The notes: a model not told the origin generated them from the sequence alone. Positions 8,847 to 18,353 are shown, numbered from the stretch's first letter. The stretch is DNA of 28,686 nucleotides from Chara braunii (GCA_003427395.1 BFEA01000485.1:362319-391004); one strand, 5' to 3'. Program-made: numbers and translations.

Positions 8847-9030
8847 AAACTACATGAGAGTGAAAAATATGAGTTATAATTGCACTATGTGTCAAAATAC
8901 ATCTTTAAATTGCAGTCCAAGCAAGGTATGCAGCCCAACTTTCTGGACAAGTAAGGTGTTCGAAATGCAATTACAAACTGTATCTTGCCCCATAGTGCAA
9001 TTATAACTCGTTTTTATGACTTTACAAAAA
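8847..9030. mobile_element. Small foldback (MITE-like) element
   Basis: The 19-bp arm GAGTTATAATTGCACTATG at 8871-8889 is the exact reverse complement of 8991-9009. Imperfect matching continues inward, where TTAAATTGCA-like sequence faces TGCAATTACAA. A run of A (about 8831-8849) precedes the element. The size and lack of coding capacity fit a short MITE. No target-site duplication was resolved. Confidence 0.75.
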
Positions 9031-9332
9031 TCACTTAAAAAAAGAAAAAAAAAAAATCCCTAACCTCGTGATACCCATTAGATACATTCCATGAGGTGTT
9101 AGTGAAATTGTACCCTTACAATACTAGGATGAATATGATGGGAGTAAGGCAGTAAGTTTCCCCACATGGAATACACCCTGCCTTGCAAGGCACCGAAATC
9201 AAATGAAAAAAACAAAACAAAAAAACATCATTCACGTTGCACACATATTGACCATACACATTCCACAAAGCACTTGTGTGACTTCTACCTCCATGAGGGG
9301 GTTCCTCAACGTCGCTACAGTTAAAGTTCTTA

Positions 9333-9575
9333 GTTTTTTTTTTTCCTCTCACCGTGGGCTCGTGGGTCCCAATCTTCCTCTCCCCCCCCCTTACTTGTTG
9401 AGCCTCATTGTGGTCTTCAAGAATTGTGATCTTACGTATATACTTATTTTTCCCAAGAGTGAGAAAGGTAGTGGTGGTTTAAACCATCAACACCTTGCCC
9501 AGATATCATGTCCGAGCATGAGCCAACTCGTATGTCGAACCCTGCTAAACCTGGATTTACTGACAGTACCATAAA
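9333..9575 (-). mobile_element. tRNA-like SINE remnant (second family), reverse orientation
   Basis: On the minus strand there is a box B-like GGGTTCGACATACG near 9525-9540, then GCTCGGACATGATATCTGGG and a GGTTTAAACCACC segment. These match the minus strand of 5546-5650. A T run at 9333-9344 on the plus strand would be the poly(A) tail of a minus-strand element. The fragment GGTATTGGTGGTTTAAA near 6447 belongs to the same family. Box A was not located, so the head is incomplete or diverged. Confidence 0.5.
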
Positions 9576-9712
9576 ATTTCTTTATTAAAAAAAAAAAAAA
9601 AAAAAAAAAAAATGTAGGTGAGCACCAGCAAAAAACCCACACACAGAGAATAACAAACCAACCACTGCTATCAAGGATACAATCATAAAGAACATCAAAC
9701 TGAATTGTCCCC

Positions 9713-9827
9713 TACTACTGTCTTCACCCGAATAGAACGCCCGGTCATTATCGCTGCATCTGGACCGAAAGTTGTGCCAAATACAGCTATAATGACCGGG
9801 CGTTCTATTCGGGTGAAGACGGTAGTT
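9713..9827. ncRNA. Long hairpin, 32-bp perfect stem (MIRNA- or foldback-like)
   Basis: The arm 9720-9751 (GTCTTCACCCGAATAGAACG, then CCCGGTCATTAT) is the exact reverse complement of 9789-9820. Pairing extends inward with three mismatches over 12 bp (9752-9763 with 9777-9788) to a loop of about 13 nt. It extends outward with one mismatch (ACTACTG against CGGTAGT). The folded unit is about 115 nt. That resembles a young plant MIRNA or an siRNA hairpin, but a MITE or local inverted duplication is equally possible. A minus-strand frame of 105 codons with a hydrophobic stretch overlaps it and is probably incidental. Confidence 0.6.
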
Positions 9828-9946
9828 CCAGCCCTGAACTCCAGAGATTGTCAGGTTCAAACCCAGTGTCAGCATCCAGGAGCTGCAACCTTCAACAACC
9901 ATATCCGTATCTATTCATCGCCATGAACGGCCATACTACAGCCAGC

Positions 9947-9950
<4 letters not shown>

Positions 9951-10028
<78 letters not shown>
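9951..10028. repeat. (AG)n microsatellite
   Basis: An uninterrupted AG run of about 78 bp. Confidence 0.97.
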
Positions 10029-10029
<1 letters not shown>

Positions 10030-10269
10030 CAGGCCCTTTGGCTGCGGTGGGCCACAGCTTTGTGCACAATCTGATTGCAGCTGATTGATTATCCATGGTA
10101 CTCCATATTAATTAGCATCACCGCCTCCATGAGATTGCGCAAAAGTCACCACCTCTTTGGAACACAGTGGGTCTGCATCAGCTCCACCCCTGCCTCTGCC
10201 ATGTGGTGTTTTGGCATCATATCGACAAAGGATCAAGAACTCCATTTTTTTCTGTTGAGTTTTCAATAT

Positions 10270-10343
10270 CAGTCCAGAGACAGGACAATTAAAGACGAAG
10301 GAATCTCAGTACAGAGACAGGACAATTAAAACCCAAGGAATGT
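10270..10343 (+). repeat. Two-copy 37-bp tandem repeat
   Basis: CAGTCCAGAGACAGGACAAT at 10270 is followed immediately by the second copy, CAGTACAGAGACAGGACAAT, at 10307. The remaining bases of the unit (TTAAA...AAGGAAT) also match with a few differences. Confidence 0.85.
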
Positions 10344-10439
10344 AGTTGTTTAAACACAACAAAGGTAGAAAAATTAGACAGGCAGGGGATAGGCAGGGTA
10401 CATACGAAGACGACAGCAGTGACAGCACTGTATATCCCC

Positions 10440-10645
10440 CAACACACCTACTCATGACAGCTTCTCCCTCTGGACATATGTACATATGATAGCTTTCCCT
10501 CTTCCCCTCTAGACACACGTATCTGCCCCTCTTCTCCTCAAGACACATTTACAGATGATAGTTTCCCTCTGGACACGCAATGACTTCTTCTCTCGAAACA
10601 TGTACAGACGGCAGGTTATCAGCTAGACATGTACAAACGCCAAAA
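10440..10645 (+). repeat. Degenerate short tandem repeat
   Basis: Variants of a unit containing CTCTGGACACATGTACAGAT and GATAGTTTCCC recur about every 30-50 bp, for example near 10470, 10515, 10545, 10590 and 10625. The divergence is high and the borders are soft. Confidence 0.55.
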
Positions 10646-10974
10646 CTTCTCCTCGAAGAAAAACACAAACACCACACAGCATCAGAGCACTCAGGCCGTA
10701 TTGATTTCATATTGCTGTCACATGCAGCTCCCTTTTTTTCCTTCGTCCCTTCATGGTCAAAGTAAGCAGCCTCTTGCGCAAATGGCATCTTCACAGTCCA
10801 CGTGGGTACTTTATCATGCCATCGACGGTGTGCTTGACTCGCTCCTTCTCCTACGACACCATCACATCATCTTGGTGGACTCTCAAACTTCCTATCAACC
10901 AAAGAATTGAAATTAAAAACAAACATGACACAGTGCTCGCTAATGCAAGCCCACCCGTTTCTCCAGGGATCTAG

Positions 10975-10980
<6 letters not shown>

Positions 10981-11039
<59 letters not shown>

Positions 11040-11066
11040 NNNNNNNNNNNNAAAAAAAAAAAAAAA
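10981..11066. repeat. (CT)n, 12-N gap, poly(A)
   Basis: CT dinucleotides fill 10981-11039, followed by 12 Ns (11040-11051) and then an A run to about 11066. The Ns mark an unresolved assembly join in a simple repeat, so the true length is unknown. Confidence 0.95.
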
Positions 11067-11071
11067 CACAT

Positions 11072-11105
11072 CGAGTTGGAAGTGTCGATACACACTTCGA
11101 ACTCG
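11072..11105. repeat. Short hairpin
   Basis: CGAGTTGGAAGTGT (11072-11085) pairs with ACACTTCGAACTCG (11092-11105) with one mismatch and a 6-nt loop, directly after the poly(A) run. It has no T tract downstream like a terminator, and its role is unknown. Confidence 0.6.
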
Positions 11106-11314
11106 TTGGGATGCTTTCTCTCTTTCTCTCTCAAACGCCCGCACTAAGGGCATACTCACACAAGTATTTAGTAGATTGTATCCAACTGCTATCACATCCA
11201 AAGTTTTTTTTTTTCTTTCCTTATTGTTTTTAGTTTGCAGTCGGTCAGGGGTGTGTTTTATACCCCTTGATCAAATTTTCCTTCTTTGGTCATATTGGAC
11301 GTTTGTTTCAGTCC

Positions 11315-11345
11315 AAAGGGGGGGCGATTAATGGGGAACAAACAA
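11315..11345 (+). mobile_element. Possible polypurine tract / LTR junction
   Basis: AAAGGGGGGG at 11315 is followed a few bases later by TGGGGAACAAACAATTATTG. This resembles the polypurine tract of a copia-type LTR retrotransposon abutting a 3' LTR that begins TG. No integrase or reverse transcriptase frame lies upstream and no LTR end was located, so the assignment is weak. Confidence 0.3.
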
Positions 11346-11943
11346 TTATTGTTTGTGAAGGACCGGTAGCTGCCCATAGGAAGTTGAAGAGGCCGTGGTC
11401 CTCGAGTTGAACATTTTCAAATCAAAACGGTATGGGTCTACTTTTTCAAATAGAAGTGCACTTAGACCATATATACCTTGTATTTGAATGCAATACGCAT
11501 GTTTTCTATTCGAATTTGGAAAGAAAAAAAATCTTGTATTCGAATAAAACATTACCTTTTTTTTTCGAGGTTAGCGTTTGCCCTTGTGCTCCCCGCCACT
11601 AACATGTTGTATGTTGTAGGGCTCTCTCTCTCTCTCACACACACACACACTCACTTACTCTCACATATACACGTGTACACACGCATTCCCCCCCCCCCCA
11701 AAAAAAAAAAAATTGCTTCAGCCCACTGGAGTAAGTGATATCAGCATCCCCTTATAATGGATTTACGACAAAATGCTACTATCTATTGGTGGGGAGCGAC
11801 ACCTGCTAGAAACCGGGTCCTGTTGAAAACATAAGCACAATATAATCATTACCTTACCCTTCCCCAACCACATTTATAAACAATCTATAATGCTGTGCAC
11901 TTGTACCCTCACGGTAAGTCAATATGCGAATGTCGTGACAAAA

Positions 11944-11944
<1 letters not shown>
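11346..11944. other. Unassigned sequence with mixed simple repeats
   Basis: Mostly unrecognised. If the polypurine call is right, the first few hundred bases could be a decayed LTR. At about 11622-11712 there is a compound simple repeat: CT, then CA, then a C run and an A run. Confidence 0.45.

Positions 11945-12025
<81 letters not shown>
11945..12025. repeat. (TTA)n microsatellite
   Basis: About 80 bp of TTA trinucleotides with a single G-containing interruption. It encodes poly-Asn or poly-Leu in shadow frames only. Confidence 0.97.
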
Positions 12026-12026
<1 letters not shown>

Positions 12027-12305
12027 GGAATACCAAAAAGGAAAATACAACGGGCCCTAGGCTCCACAAGACTCGGTGTGCGGTGAAATTCAGGGTCGGT
12101 GAAAACAGACTCGAAGGTGATATCGGAAAAAAAATAGCAAGGCGATTTACTGGTAATCCCAAGTTGGAATATAACCTATACCACATTCTTCGGGGTCCAT
12201 ATAATAAAATTCATAGGCGACCTATACCAATGGGACTAAGCGCTTGCCCGCACACGCGCACAAACTAAAGCAATGAGACTAAACGTTTGCGCGCACGCAC
12301 GCACG
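12026..12305. other. Unannotated spacer
   Basis: No feature was recognised between the TTA repeat and the GA-linked dispersed unit, apart from a GC-alternating CGCACGCACGCACG stretch near 12290-12305. Confidence 0.5.
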
Positions 12306-12365
12306 CGTGTGAGAGAGAGAGAGAGGCTGAACAACAAATTGGAATACGATTCAAATCGTGGCCGC
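12306..12365 (+). repeat. GA-linked dispersed unit, copy 1
   Basis: A short (GA)n is followed by GGCTGAACAACAAATTGGAA and TACGATTCAAATCGTGGCCG. The same string, diverged, occurs at 25632-25748, where a 49-bp A run sits between the GA tract and GACTGAACGACAAAAATGGA. The two copies part after the GTGGCCG / GTGACCG position. Confidence 0.7.
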
Positions 12366-12372
12366 TGTCGGA

Positions 12373-12900
12373 CAAAATACCCTTACAAGGGTATTTTGCC
12401 ATGTCTCTGCATTCGACACGGTGATGGCGTCAGCCACCATGACGTAGCCAGTCTGGAACGAGAAAGGGTGTGCACGCTTGGCGTGACGCTGAAAGCAAAA
12501 ATCCTCGGTCACTAAGACCGGGGCAAAAATCGGTGAGAAAATTTCATTAAGTGTGTGCGCGCGCTACTATAACGCGCGCTGTGGTGATTAGGATCAGTAG
12601 TAATGCCCCTCGACGGAAAAGGTCGAAGGGTCAGTTGGACTGATGATTGTGTCAGGTAGGACTATGACACGCACTGAGACTTGGTCCAGTGCCTGTCTTC
12701 CTTCCGGTGCTAGGGGTTCTGAAAATTTCGGTATTTTACCTTCCCCTACTCAGCCTCCGAGCCGAGTACCCGCCACGTCTACCTCGATGTGGTGTGGTGC
12801 CAACTTGCCCGCCACTTGAGAATCTACCCTGCTGTGACCCTCGATGCCGCAACCACGGCTGAGTACCGGCCCTTCGGGCCTTCCGTTGAAATCCGTGCCC
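12373..12900. repeat. Cluster of strong short hairpins
   Basis: Several inverted repeats follow one another. CAAAATACCCTT (12373-12384) pairs perfectly with AAGGGTATTTTG (12387-12398). Others are CCTCGGTC with GACCGGGG near 12501-12519, CGCGCG arms near 12560-12580, CCCTCGAC with GGTCGAAGGG near 12606-12632, GTGTCA with TGACAC near 12650-12671, and GGCCC-TTC-GGGCC near 12869. The sequence is GC-rich and has no convincing open frame. A structured RNA, recombination-prone DNA or an old transposon are all possible. Confidence 0.55.
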
Positions 12901-13058
12901 TTGCGGGTCACGCAAGCACCCAAGGCGACAAACATTTAGATAGGCACGCAGATAGGCAAACATGCATGATCACGTAGGCTAGAGTGGGCTCAGGCCATTG
13001 GTTGGATTGAGCTGCGTTACTTTATATGTACTAGAGTTACTCCCCTTCTAACCGAAGT

Positions 13059-13143
13059 GGGAGCTAGCTCAGTAGGTTGCAGTACGGGATTGATATGCGG
13101 AGGATCTGGGGATCAAGGCCCGCCGCCCTCCGAGCTAGCTCCC
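13059..13143 (+). mobile_element. tRNA-like foldback (SINE head or tRNA pseudogene)
   Basis: GGGAGCTAGCTC at 13059-13070 is the exact reverse complement of GAGCTAGCTCCC at 13132-13143, like an extended acceptor stem. Inside are a box A match (TAGCTCAGTAGG) and a box B-like GGATCAAGGCC. The distance from the T-arm-like segment to the closing stem is too long and no canonical anticodon arm forms, so it is not a working tRNA. A tRNA-derived SINE head or a tRNA-related foldback is most likely. Confidence 0.6.
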
Positions 13144-13188
13144 TTTTGACAGGGAGCTCTATTTTTCGTTTTGCCTAAGATTGAACAG

Positions 13189-13212
13189 TCGGGATTCGAA
13201 TCCGCGACCTTA
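13189..13212 (-). other. Reverse-oriented tRNA T-arm / box B-like sequence
   Basis: On the minus strand GGTCGCGGATTCGAATCCCG has the TTCGAAT T-loop and a near-complete stem. A loop like CTTGTAA lies just before it, in an anticodon position. No acceptor stem or box A is seen on that strand, so it is a fragment of a tRNA-derived element. Confidence 0.5.
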
Positions 13213-13499
13213 CAAGTAGGAGTTAGTATAGTTAGTTGTTAGTTAGAACCGAGTGTCGTAGGGCTCCGACACTTGGCAAGGTAGGGATGAACCGTGAGGT
13301 TGAATCACGTTAGATTCGTTGCTTTAGTTTTGATTTCTTTTACTTTTTTTTGTTGTTTTTCTCGACGACCTACCTACCCCGAGGTGCCCAAATGAATCAC
13401 GCCCCGATATTGGGACGGATTCACCTAGTAAGGAGCCAACCGACTACGCCTGGTAGGACTCTGCAATGGGTACGGGGCTTCTAGCTTGGCCGCTCGATA

Positions 13500-14170
13500 C
13501 TATTCCGCATCCTCGAGAAGGACAGATCGTGAGAAGGGGTAGCGCGCGGAAGGCATGACGCAGAAGGAGAAGAATACGCGAGAAGAAGAAGAAGAAGAAA
13601 AGGAAGGAGGAGGAGGAGGGAGACTAAGAAGAAAGGACGGGAAACAGGCCTGTCGTAATGGATAGACTGTTGTAATTATCGGTCTTGAACGAGGGATGCC
13701 TAGTAAGCGCGTCATCTGCTTGCACTGATTACGTCCCTGCCCTTGGTACACACGCCGTCGCACCTACCGATTGAATGGGCCGATGAAGTGTCTGGAACGC
13801 TGTGGTCTTGGCGGTTTGCCGCCGGAAAGGGAGATCCACGTACGGCGACGACGACGGCACTGACCGTGACAATAGACGAAAGAAAGGGAGCAGGGGGGGA
13901 AGAAAGAGGAGAGAGAAAAAGAGGAAGAAGTAGAGAGGGAATACTTACCTGACCAAGGTATAGCAGCGAATGGGCTGACAACGACGACGACTCTAACGAC
14001 GACGACTCTAACGACGACGGTGACGACGACGAGGAGCAGGAGAAAAGAACGAGTAAGTCCCATTCCTCGCAACCAATCCCGATACCCCATCAAAGATAAT
14101 AATAAAAATATAATAAGTAAAAAATGATAAAATAAAATAAATAAATGAATAAATAAATAAAATAAAACCC
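13500..14170. other. Purine-rich module with minus-strand donor-like site
   Basis: GAAGAA-rich and GAGA-rich sequence leads to TACTTACCT at about 13943-13949, which reads CAG/GTAAGT on the minus strand, a strong 5' splice-site consensus. To its right are ACGACGACGACTCTA repeats (13980-14035) and an AATA-rich tail (14095-14170). A minus-strand frame ending at this donor begins with a hydrophobic, Val-rich stretch that could pass for a signal peptide, but the valines come from the GAC repeat. This layout matches the later modules at 16.3-21.1 kb. Confidence 0.45.
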
Positions 14171-14179
14171 AATGAACCT

Positions 14180-16100
14180 ACCACTAAATATGGACAGATT
14201 CGTTTCGTTTTAAGGTGTGTGTATATACAATAGGCACGTGTGTAAGTGAGTACGTGTGTGTGTGTGTGTATACGATTGATATGTGTGTGTATGAGAGAGA
14301 GAGAGAGTTCTTCTTCTTCCTTCTCTTAGTCCACCTTCTTCTCCTCGCCCTCTCTCGATTGATATGTGTGTGTATGAGAGAGAGAGAAAATTCTTCTTTT
14401 TCCTTCTCTCAGTCCACCTTCTTCTCCTCGCCCTCTCGCCGCCTGACTCCTCAGTATCAGCAGATTACGACAGAGAGAGAAAGAATTGTGACTAGAGACT
14501 TGACGACATTGAATCTAGACTTGACATCGGGATTCAGACATTTTGACGAGAGACTGTTTGAGCCTGTGCCGAAGACTTGGTGTGACGACATTCCCATCTT
14601 CCACTCTCCTTCGTCTAAACACCCCTCTTTTTTGTCTGTGTATGGTTGGGGCTGGCACATTCTTCCTGTGTGAGCGCCAGACCCCTTCACACCATGGAAT
14701 GATGAGGATGATGTATGTTCGAGGCTGCATTGCAACATCGATAGTTCGGATCCAAGTTTCCCACTACGCTATCTCATACTTCTAGGAGAGGTCGGTTATT
14801 GACCTGGTCAGCACCGATACAGTGGGCTACAGGGTGTGTGCAAATGTGTAAGGGAAAGTATGAGAGAGAGAGAGAGGGAGGTCGAAAAGGGGGGAGAGAT
14901 AGGAGGATGTTGCTCGATTATCGGCCGCTCTAACTCGTCAGTGTTGGACGCTGTGCCTCTTCTATAGTGGCTGTATCGGATAAGTTCACGTACATTTAAT
15001 ATTTTATTTATTTACAAAGACTATTATTATTGTCATTATTATTATCGTTATTATTATTACAATTATTGTCATTATTACCATTATTAATACTAGAAATAGA
15101 GAAAGTGTCAGTGTATATTTCCACGTTTCAGCAGTAGATTCATTTCATTTCGCTAATCCTAAGCGATGAAAGGTGTGTGTGTATGTGTGTGTGTTGAGTA
15201 CCTGTGCGTGTGAGCTCCGACTCCGCGGTTGGCCACGCGGAGCTCCCACTGAAAGGGAAGGGCGAGATCGATCGGACCTTTGTCAAAACATCAAAGTATG
15301 CACTACTATGTGTGCAAGTGAGCGCGTATAGGTGTGTGTGTGAGAGAGAAGGAGAGAGAGAGTCGATGAACCTCCCACTTGCACCTCGCTGCGCGCTACT
15401 TGGACCGATAGACCGAGCAAACTAAAAAGTGGCAATGTATATTTCCCCGTTTCAACAGAAGATTCATTCTGTTTGCTCGTCCTATCGATGGAATATGAGT
15501 GCGCGAGACATTCACGATTCGGGAGAGAGATTGAAGGGAGGAAGAGATAAAGGAGAGAGAGGGAGAGAGAGGGGGAGAGAGTTCTTCGTCTTCCTCCTCT
15601 CAGTCCCCCATCTTCTTCTCCCCTCCCAACATCTGACTTCACTGCATCTGCAGACTACGAGAGAGAGAGATAGAGCTTCGTGACGTGGGATCCAGACTCG
15701 GTTTTAGAACTTTAGATATGGCAACAAGGGATTATCCGGGGATTGGTGGTGAAGACTTGGTGATGACGACATTCACATCTCTCTCCCTCTTTTCGTCCGA
15801 CCCCCTCCGTTCGTCTGTTCCCATCCTTTTTCGTCTGTATATGTTCGGTCCTGGCGTTTCCCTCCTGGGTATAGCGCCAAGCCCGTACACACCTTGCGAT
15901 GAGCATGATGTATGATTGGTCCGCTTTGCCACAATGATTTGGGCCGGTGTTCTAGCATTCTGCTACGCTGTCATGCACTATAGGGGTCAGTCCCGGTCAG
16001 GTCAGTCTCCGTATCTAAGTCTTCCCTGCGCTATTCAGCCCATTATGCACGTATAAGAATGCATGTGGGTGTGAGTGCACGTGACTTGTCGAAGATTCCA
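14180..16100 (+). repeat. Diverged direct duplication, modules of about 1.2 kb
   Basis: The segment 14300-14790 is repeated as 15575-15960. Shared landmarks in order are GAGAGTTCTTC, CTCAGTCC-CC-CTTCTTCTC, CAGATTACGA / CAGACTACGA, GAAGACTTGGTG, GACGACATTC, TTCGTCT with GTATATG/GTATGG, AGCGCCA and ATGATGTATG. Both are followed by TTCT/TACGCT-like sequence. Inside the first copy an 83-bp segment starting CGATTGATATGTGTGTGTAT is itself tandemly doubled (14273 and 14356). A shorter element with TGTATATTTCC-CGTTTCA occurs near 15111 and 15436. No coding frame is conserved between copies. Confidence 0.75.
15003..15085. repeat. Imperfect (TTA)n / (ATT)n repeat
   Basis: An interrupted ATT/TTA repeat closes the first 1.2-kb module, much as TTA arrays close the later modules. 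Confidence 0.85.
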
Positions 16101-16109
16101 TTCGCACCG

Positions 16110-16350
16110 TGTGGTCCATCAGTCCCGATCGTCACGCTGCGGATCCTTGGCTTACATTGTCCATCTGGGGATCTGGGGATGTAACAGAAAGGCAGAAATC
16201 GGAGGAGAAAGATCGAAGGAGAGAAGGGGGAAAAACAAAACAAAGAGATGAGAGAGAGAGAAAGTGGAAAGGAGGAGAGAGAAAGGAGAGAGAAATGAGA
16301 AAGGAGGGGATAAGTGAAGGATGATGATGATAATGATGATGATGTGAGGG
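16110..16350. other. Purine-rich tract (polypyrimidine on minus strand)
   Basis: GA-rich sequence is followed by GATGATGATGATAATGATGA. On the minus strand this would lie just inside an intron, downstream of the donor-like site at 16353-16357. No gene was recognised. Confidence 0.5.
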
Positions 16351-16352
16351 CA

Positions 16353-16684
16353 CTTACCTTGTATTGACGATGGTCTACATGGGTGACATCTTCAAGTACT
16401 TCGGGTTGTAGCTGATGTCAACAATTGCCTTGTCAGCTAGTAGGCTGTAGTAGCCGTGTAGAAGTAGGCTGGGCGCTGAGCACCGAGTGTGAGTGTGATG
16501 GGACTGAGCTCTTGTGTTGAGAGGAGAGAGTATGCTCTCCTTGGGCACTGATTTCAGTGCTACGAACGTCCATTGGTGTATTATTGATGCAATGCTGCTC
16601 TCTAGTCACCGGTGTGACTGTTTGGTTTGCGCTGTGATGACGAGATCTGGGGTGTCATCCCGCTGTTGCTTATTTTCCTTGCAC

Positions 16685-16768
<84 letters not shown>
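16353..16768 (-). repeat. Exon-like module A, ending in (TTA)n
   Basis: The minus strand shows CATCAG/CTACAAC at 16411 (acceptor-like) and AATACAAG/GTAAGTG at 16357 (donor-like). They bound 54 bp open in one frame (LQPEVLEDVTHVDHRQYK). The rest of the module, to the (TTA)n at about 16684-16768, is unique sequence related to modules B-E. Splicing is inferred only from consensus and repetition. The frame used in the other modules meets a TAG here. Confidence 0.45.
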
Positions 16769-16789
16769 GGTGCACTGTGGTTCCTAGGG

Positions 16790-17220
16790 GGCACGTGGCA
16801 TCTGTGAGTTGGGGACAAGGGTGAAGAGGAGAAACGTGCTTGGGTAGAGAGAAGGTCGGCATTTCGGTTGACATCATCACCGCTGGTCGTCAAGTTGTCT
16901 GAATGCTCCATACTGTAGTTGTGAAATAGGCTTAGTCTATAGAGTAGATAGGGAGTCTGACACCATTCAAGAGAGAGCTACATTGGGTTATGCGGTTGGT
17001 GTTGCTCGATTGGGTTGGACAGTGAATCACGATTCTGCTGTATCATTCTGTAATGGAAGGATACTCGGTTACATTGCGCTATCTGCTCTTGCCTTGACTA
17101 CTCGGACTTCAGTATAATTTTTGCAAGTTAGATTTCTTTGTCCCCGTTCAGGGTTCTTGCATTTTTTCTTATTATTATTTTTCTTCTTCTTCGTCTTCTT
17201 ATTATTATTATCTTACTATT
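16790..17220 (-). repeat. Exon-like module B
   Basis: Aligned with module D: CTGGTCGTCAARTTGTCTG, TGTAGYTGT, TAGAGTAGAT, GGGTTATGC-GTT, TTGACTACT-GGACT-CAGTAT and CTTGCATTTT occur in both, in order. On the minus strand the acceptor-like TACAG is at about 16913. The donor position reads CCAAGCACG instead of CCAGGTACG, so it has lost GT. The equivalent open segment starts YSMEHSDNLTTSG. An interrupted TTATTATT/CTTCTTC repeat ends the module. Confidence 0.55.
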
Positions 17221-17224
17221 TGCG

Positions 17225-17623
17225 TGGTTGGGACCACGTGGCATCTGTGTGGTATGGATCGGGGTTATGAATGTGGCGAGAGACATACCTGGTGCGGGAA
17301 GCGTGCGGCATTGTCCGCTGTGTGCTCGTACTTCAGGAAGCTGTTGTTGTCAACATCGACATTGTAGTAATAGGCTAGATAGGATCTGCCATATGTAGTC
17401 TGGGTGCCGAGCGCCTGGTAGGATATCAACATGGGTTCTTCGTCGATGATGATGTGACTACTCCAGCATTGTCGAGTATGAACTCTTGCTGAAACTCTTA
17501 ATTGGTGGAGCTTGTGACGCAATTCTACTGTTGGTTCGAGGCCACGACTATCTGGCCGTGTGTATATGATGCTGTTTGAAACTGGAGTTCGCTATTGCTC
17601 GTCTTCATTGACTTTATTATTGC

Positions 17624-17665
<42 letters not shown>

Positions 17666-17704
17666 CATTATTATTATTATTATTATTATTATTGTTATTA
17701 TTAA
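17225..17704 (-). repeat. Exon-like module C, ending in (TTA)n
   Basis: The minus-strand donor-like CACCAG/GTATGTC lies at 17288. The upstream segment is open for 26 codons and begins YNVDVDNNSFLKYEH. The acceptor-equivalent position reads TTACTACAA rather than TTACAG. The module ends in a long, interrupted (TTA)n at about 17613-17704. Relation to B and D is seen in TTGTAGTAATAGGCTAGATA. Confidence 0.45.
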
Positions 17705-18304
17705 TTGCAAACAGACTCTTTCTCATTCACACTTAACAAAGCATGCAAAACAGGTAGCGCAACTTATGAATCTTGACAAGTTATTACATGAACAATAAAA
17801 GTTTTGAGTCACCAACGTTTCACACTCCTTACGGATGAACAATCTTCTGAGTGGGAGGCTGGCCGGTCTTTGTAGTCCTGGAGTGAACTTCAACTCGTGC
17901 CAGCCTCTGCCTCTTGGGGCCTGACTGGTTCCGGTACCATGTCCCCACAGCCTGTTTGCTTTCGTGTGATTGGAACCTCCGGAGTTTCATAAGGCCACTG
18001 TTGCTTGGGGTCTTGAGACCTGACTTTTGATTCTGATTGCATATGGGCTCGACTGTGGACTGTGACTCCTACCTCTGAGACACGGCTCTTACCTATAGAA
18101 TTGCCCTTTACTCGTGGGAGGCGATTCTTTAATATGGCTTTTGAGAGATGTGGCTTCTGCCCTAGGACATGACTGTTGATGGGAACATATTGAAGTGGAC
18201 TGCTAGGAAAACCCGACTGTGTCTTCTTAGATTGGCAAACTTAGGCATTTCTTGGCCAAGGCTTCTGACCCTGAGACCCAAATCTGGGATCTGAGTCATG
18301 GAAA
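17705..18304. other. Unassigned sequence with faint internal repetition
   Basis: No gene was recognised. Phrases such as GACTGTGACTCCTACCTCTG, AGACACGGCTCTTACC and TTGAGACCTGACTTTTGATT suggest an old short-period repeat, but no period could be fixed by eye. Confidence 0.4.
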
Positions 18305-18317
18305 CTTCTTCTTCTTC

Positions 18318-18353
<36 letters not shown>

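Noticed and set aside
9585-9902. Minus-strand frame of 105 codons with a hydrophobic, membrane-like segment
   Set aside because: It overlaps the long hairpin and ends in the translation of a poly(A)/poly(T) run. No family resemblance or gene context supports it.
12638-12680. CTGATGA resembling the core of a hammerhead ribozyme
   Set aside because: A stem II-like TGTGTCA / TGACAC follows, but the required GAAA is absent after it and no stem III/cleavage site can be drawn.
13059-13143. Functional tRNA gene
   Set aside because: There is no canonical anticodon arm, and about 10 extra bases separate the T-arm-like segment from the closing stem.
13764-14093. Signal peptide-like, Val-rich start on the minus strand
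   Set aside because: The hydrophobic run is produced by a (GAC)n/(GTC)n repeat. The donor at its end is of interest, but coding is not supported.
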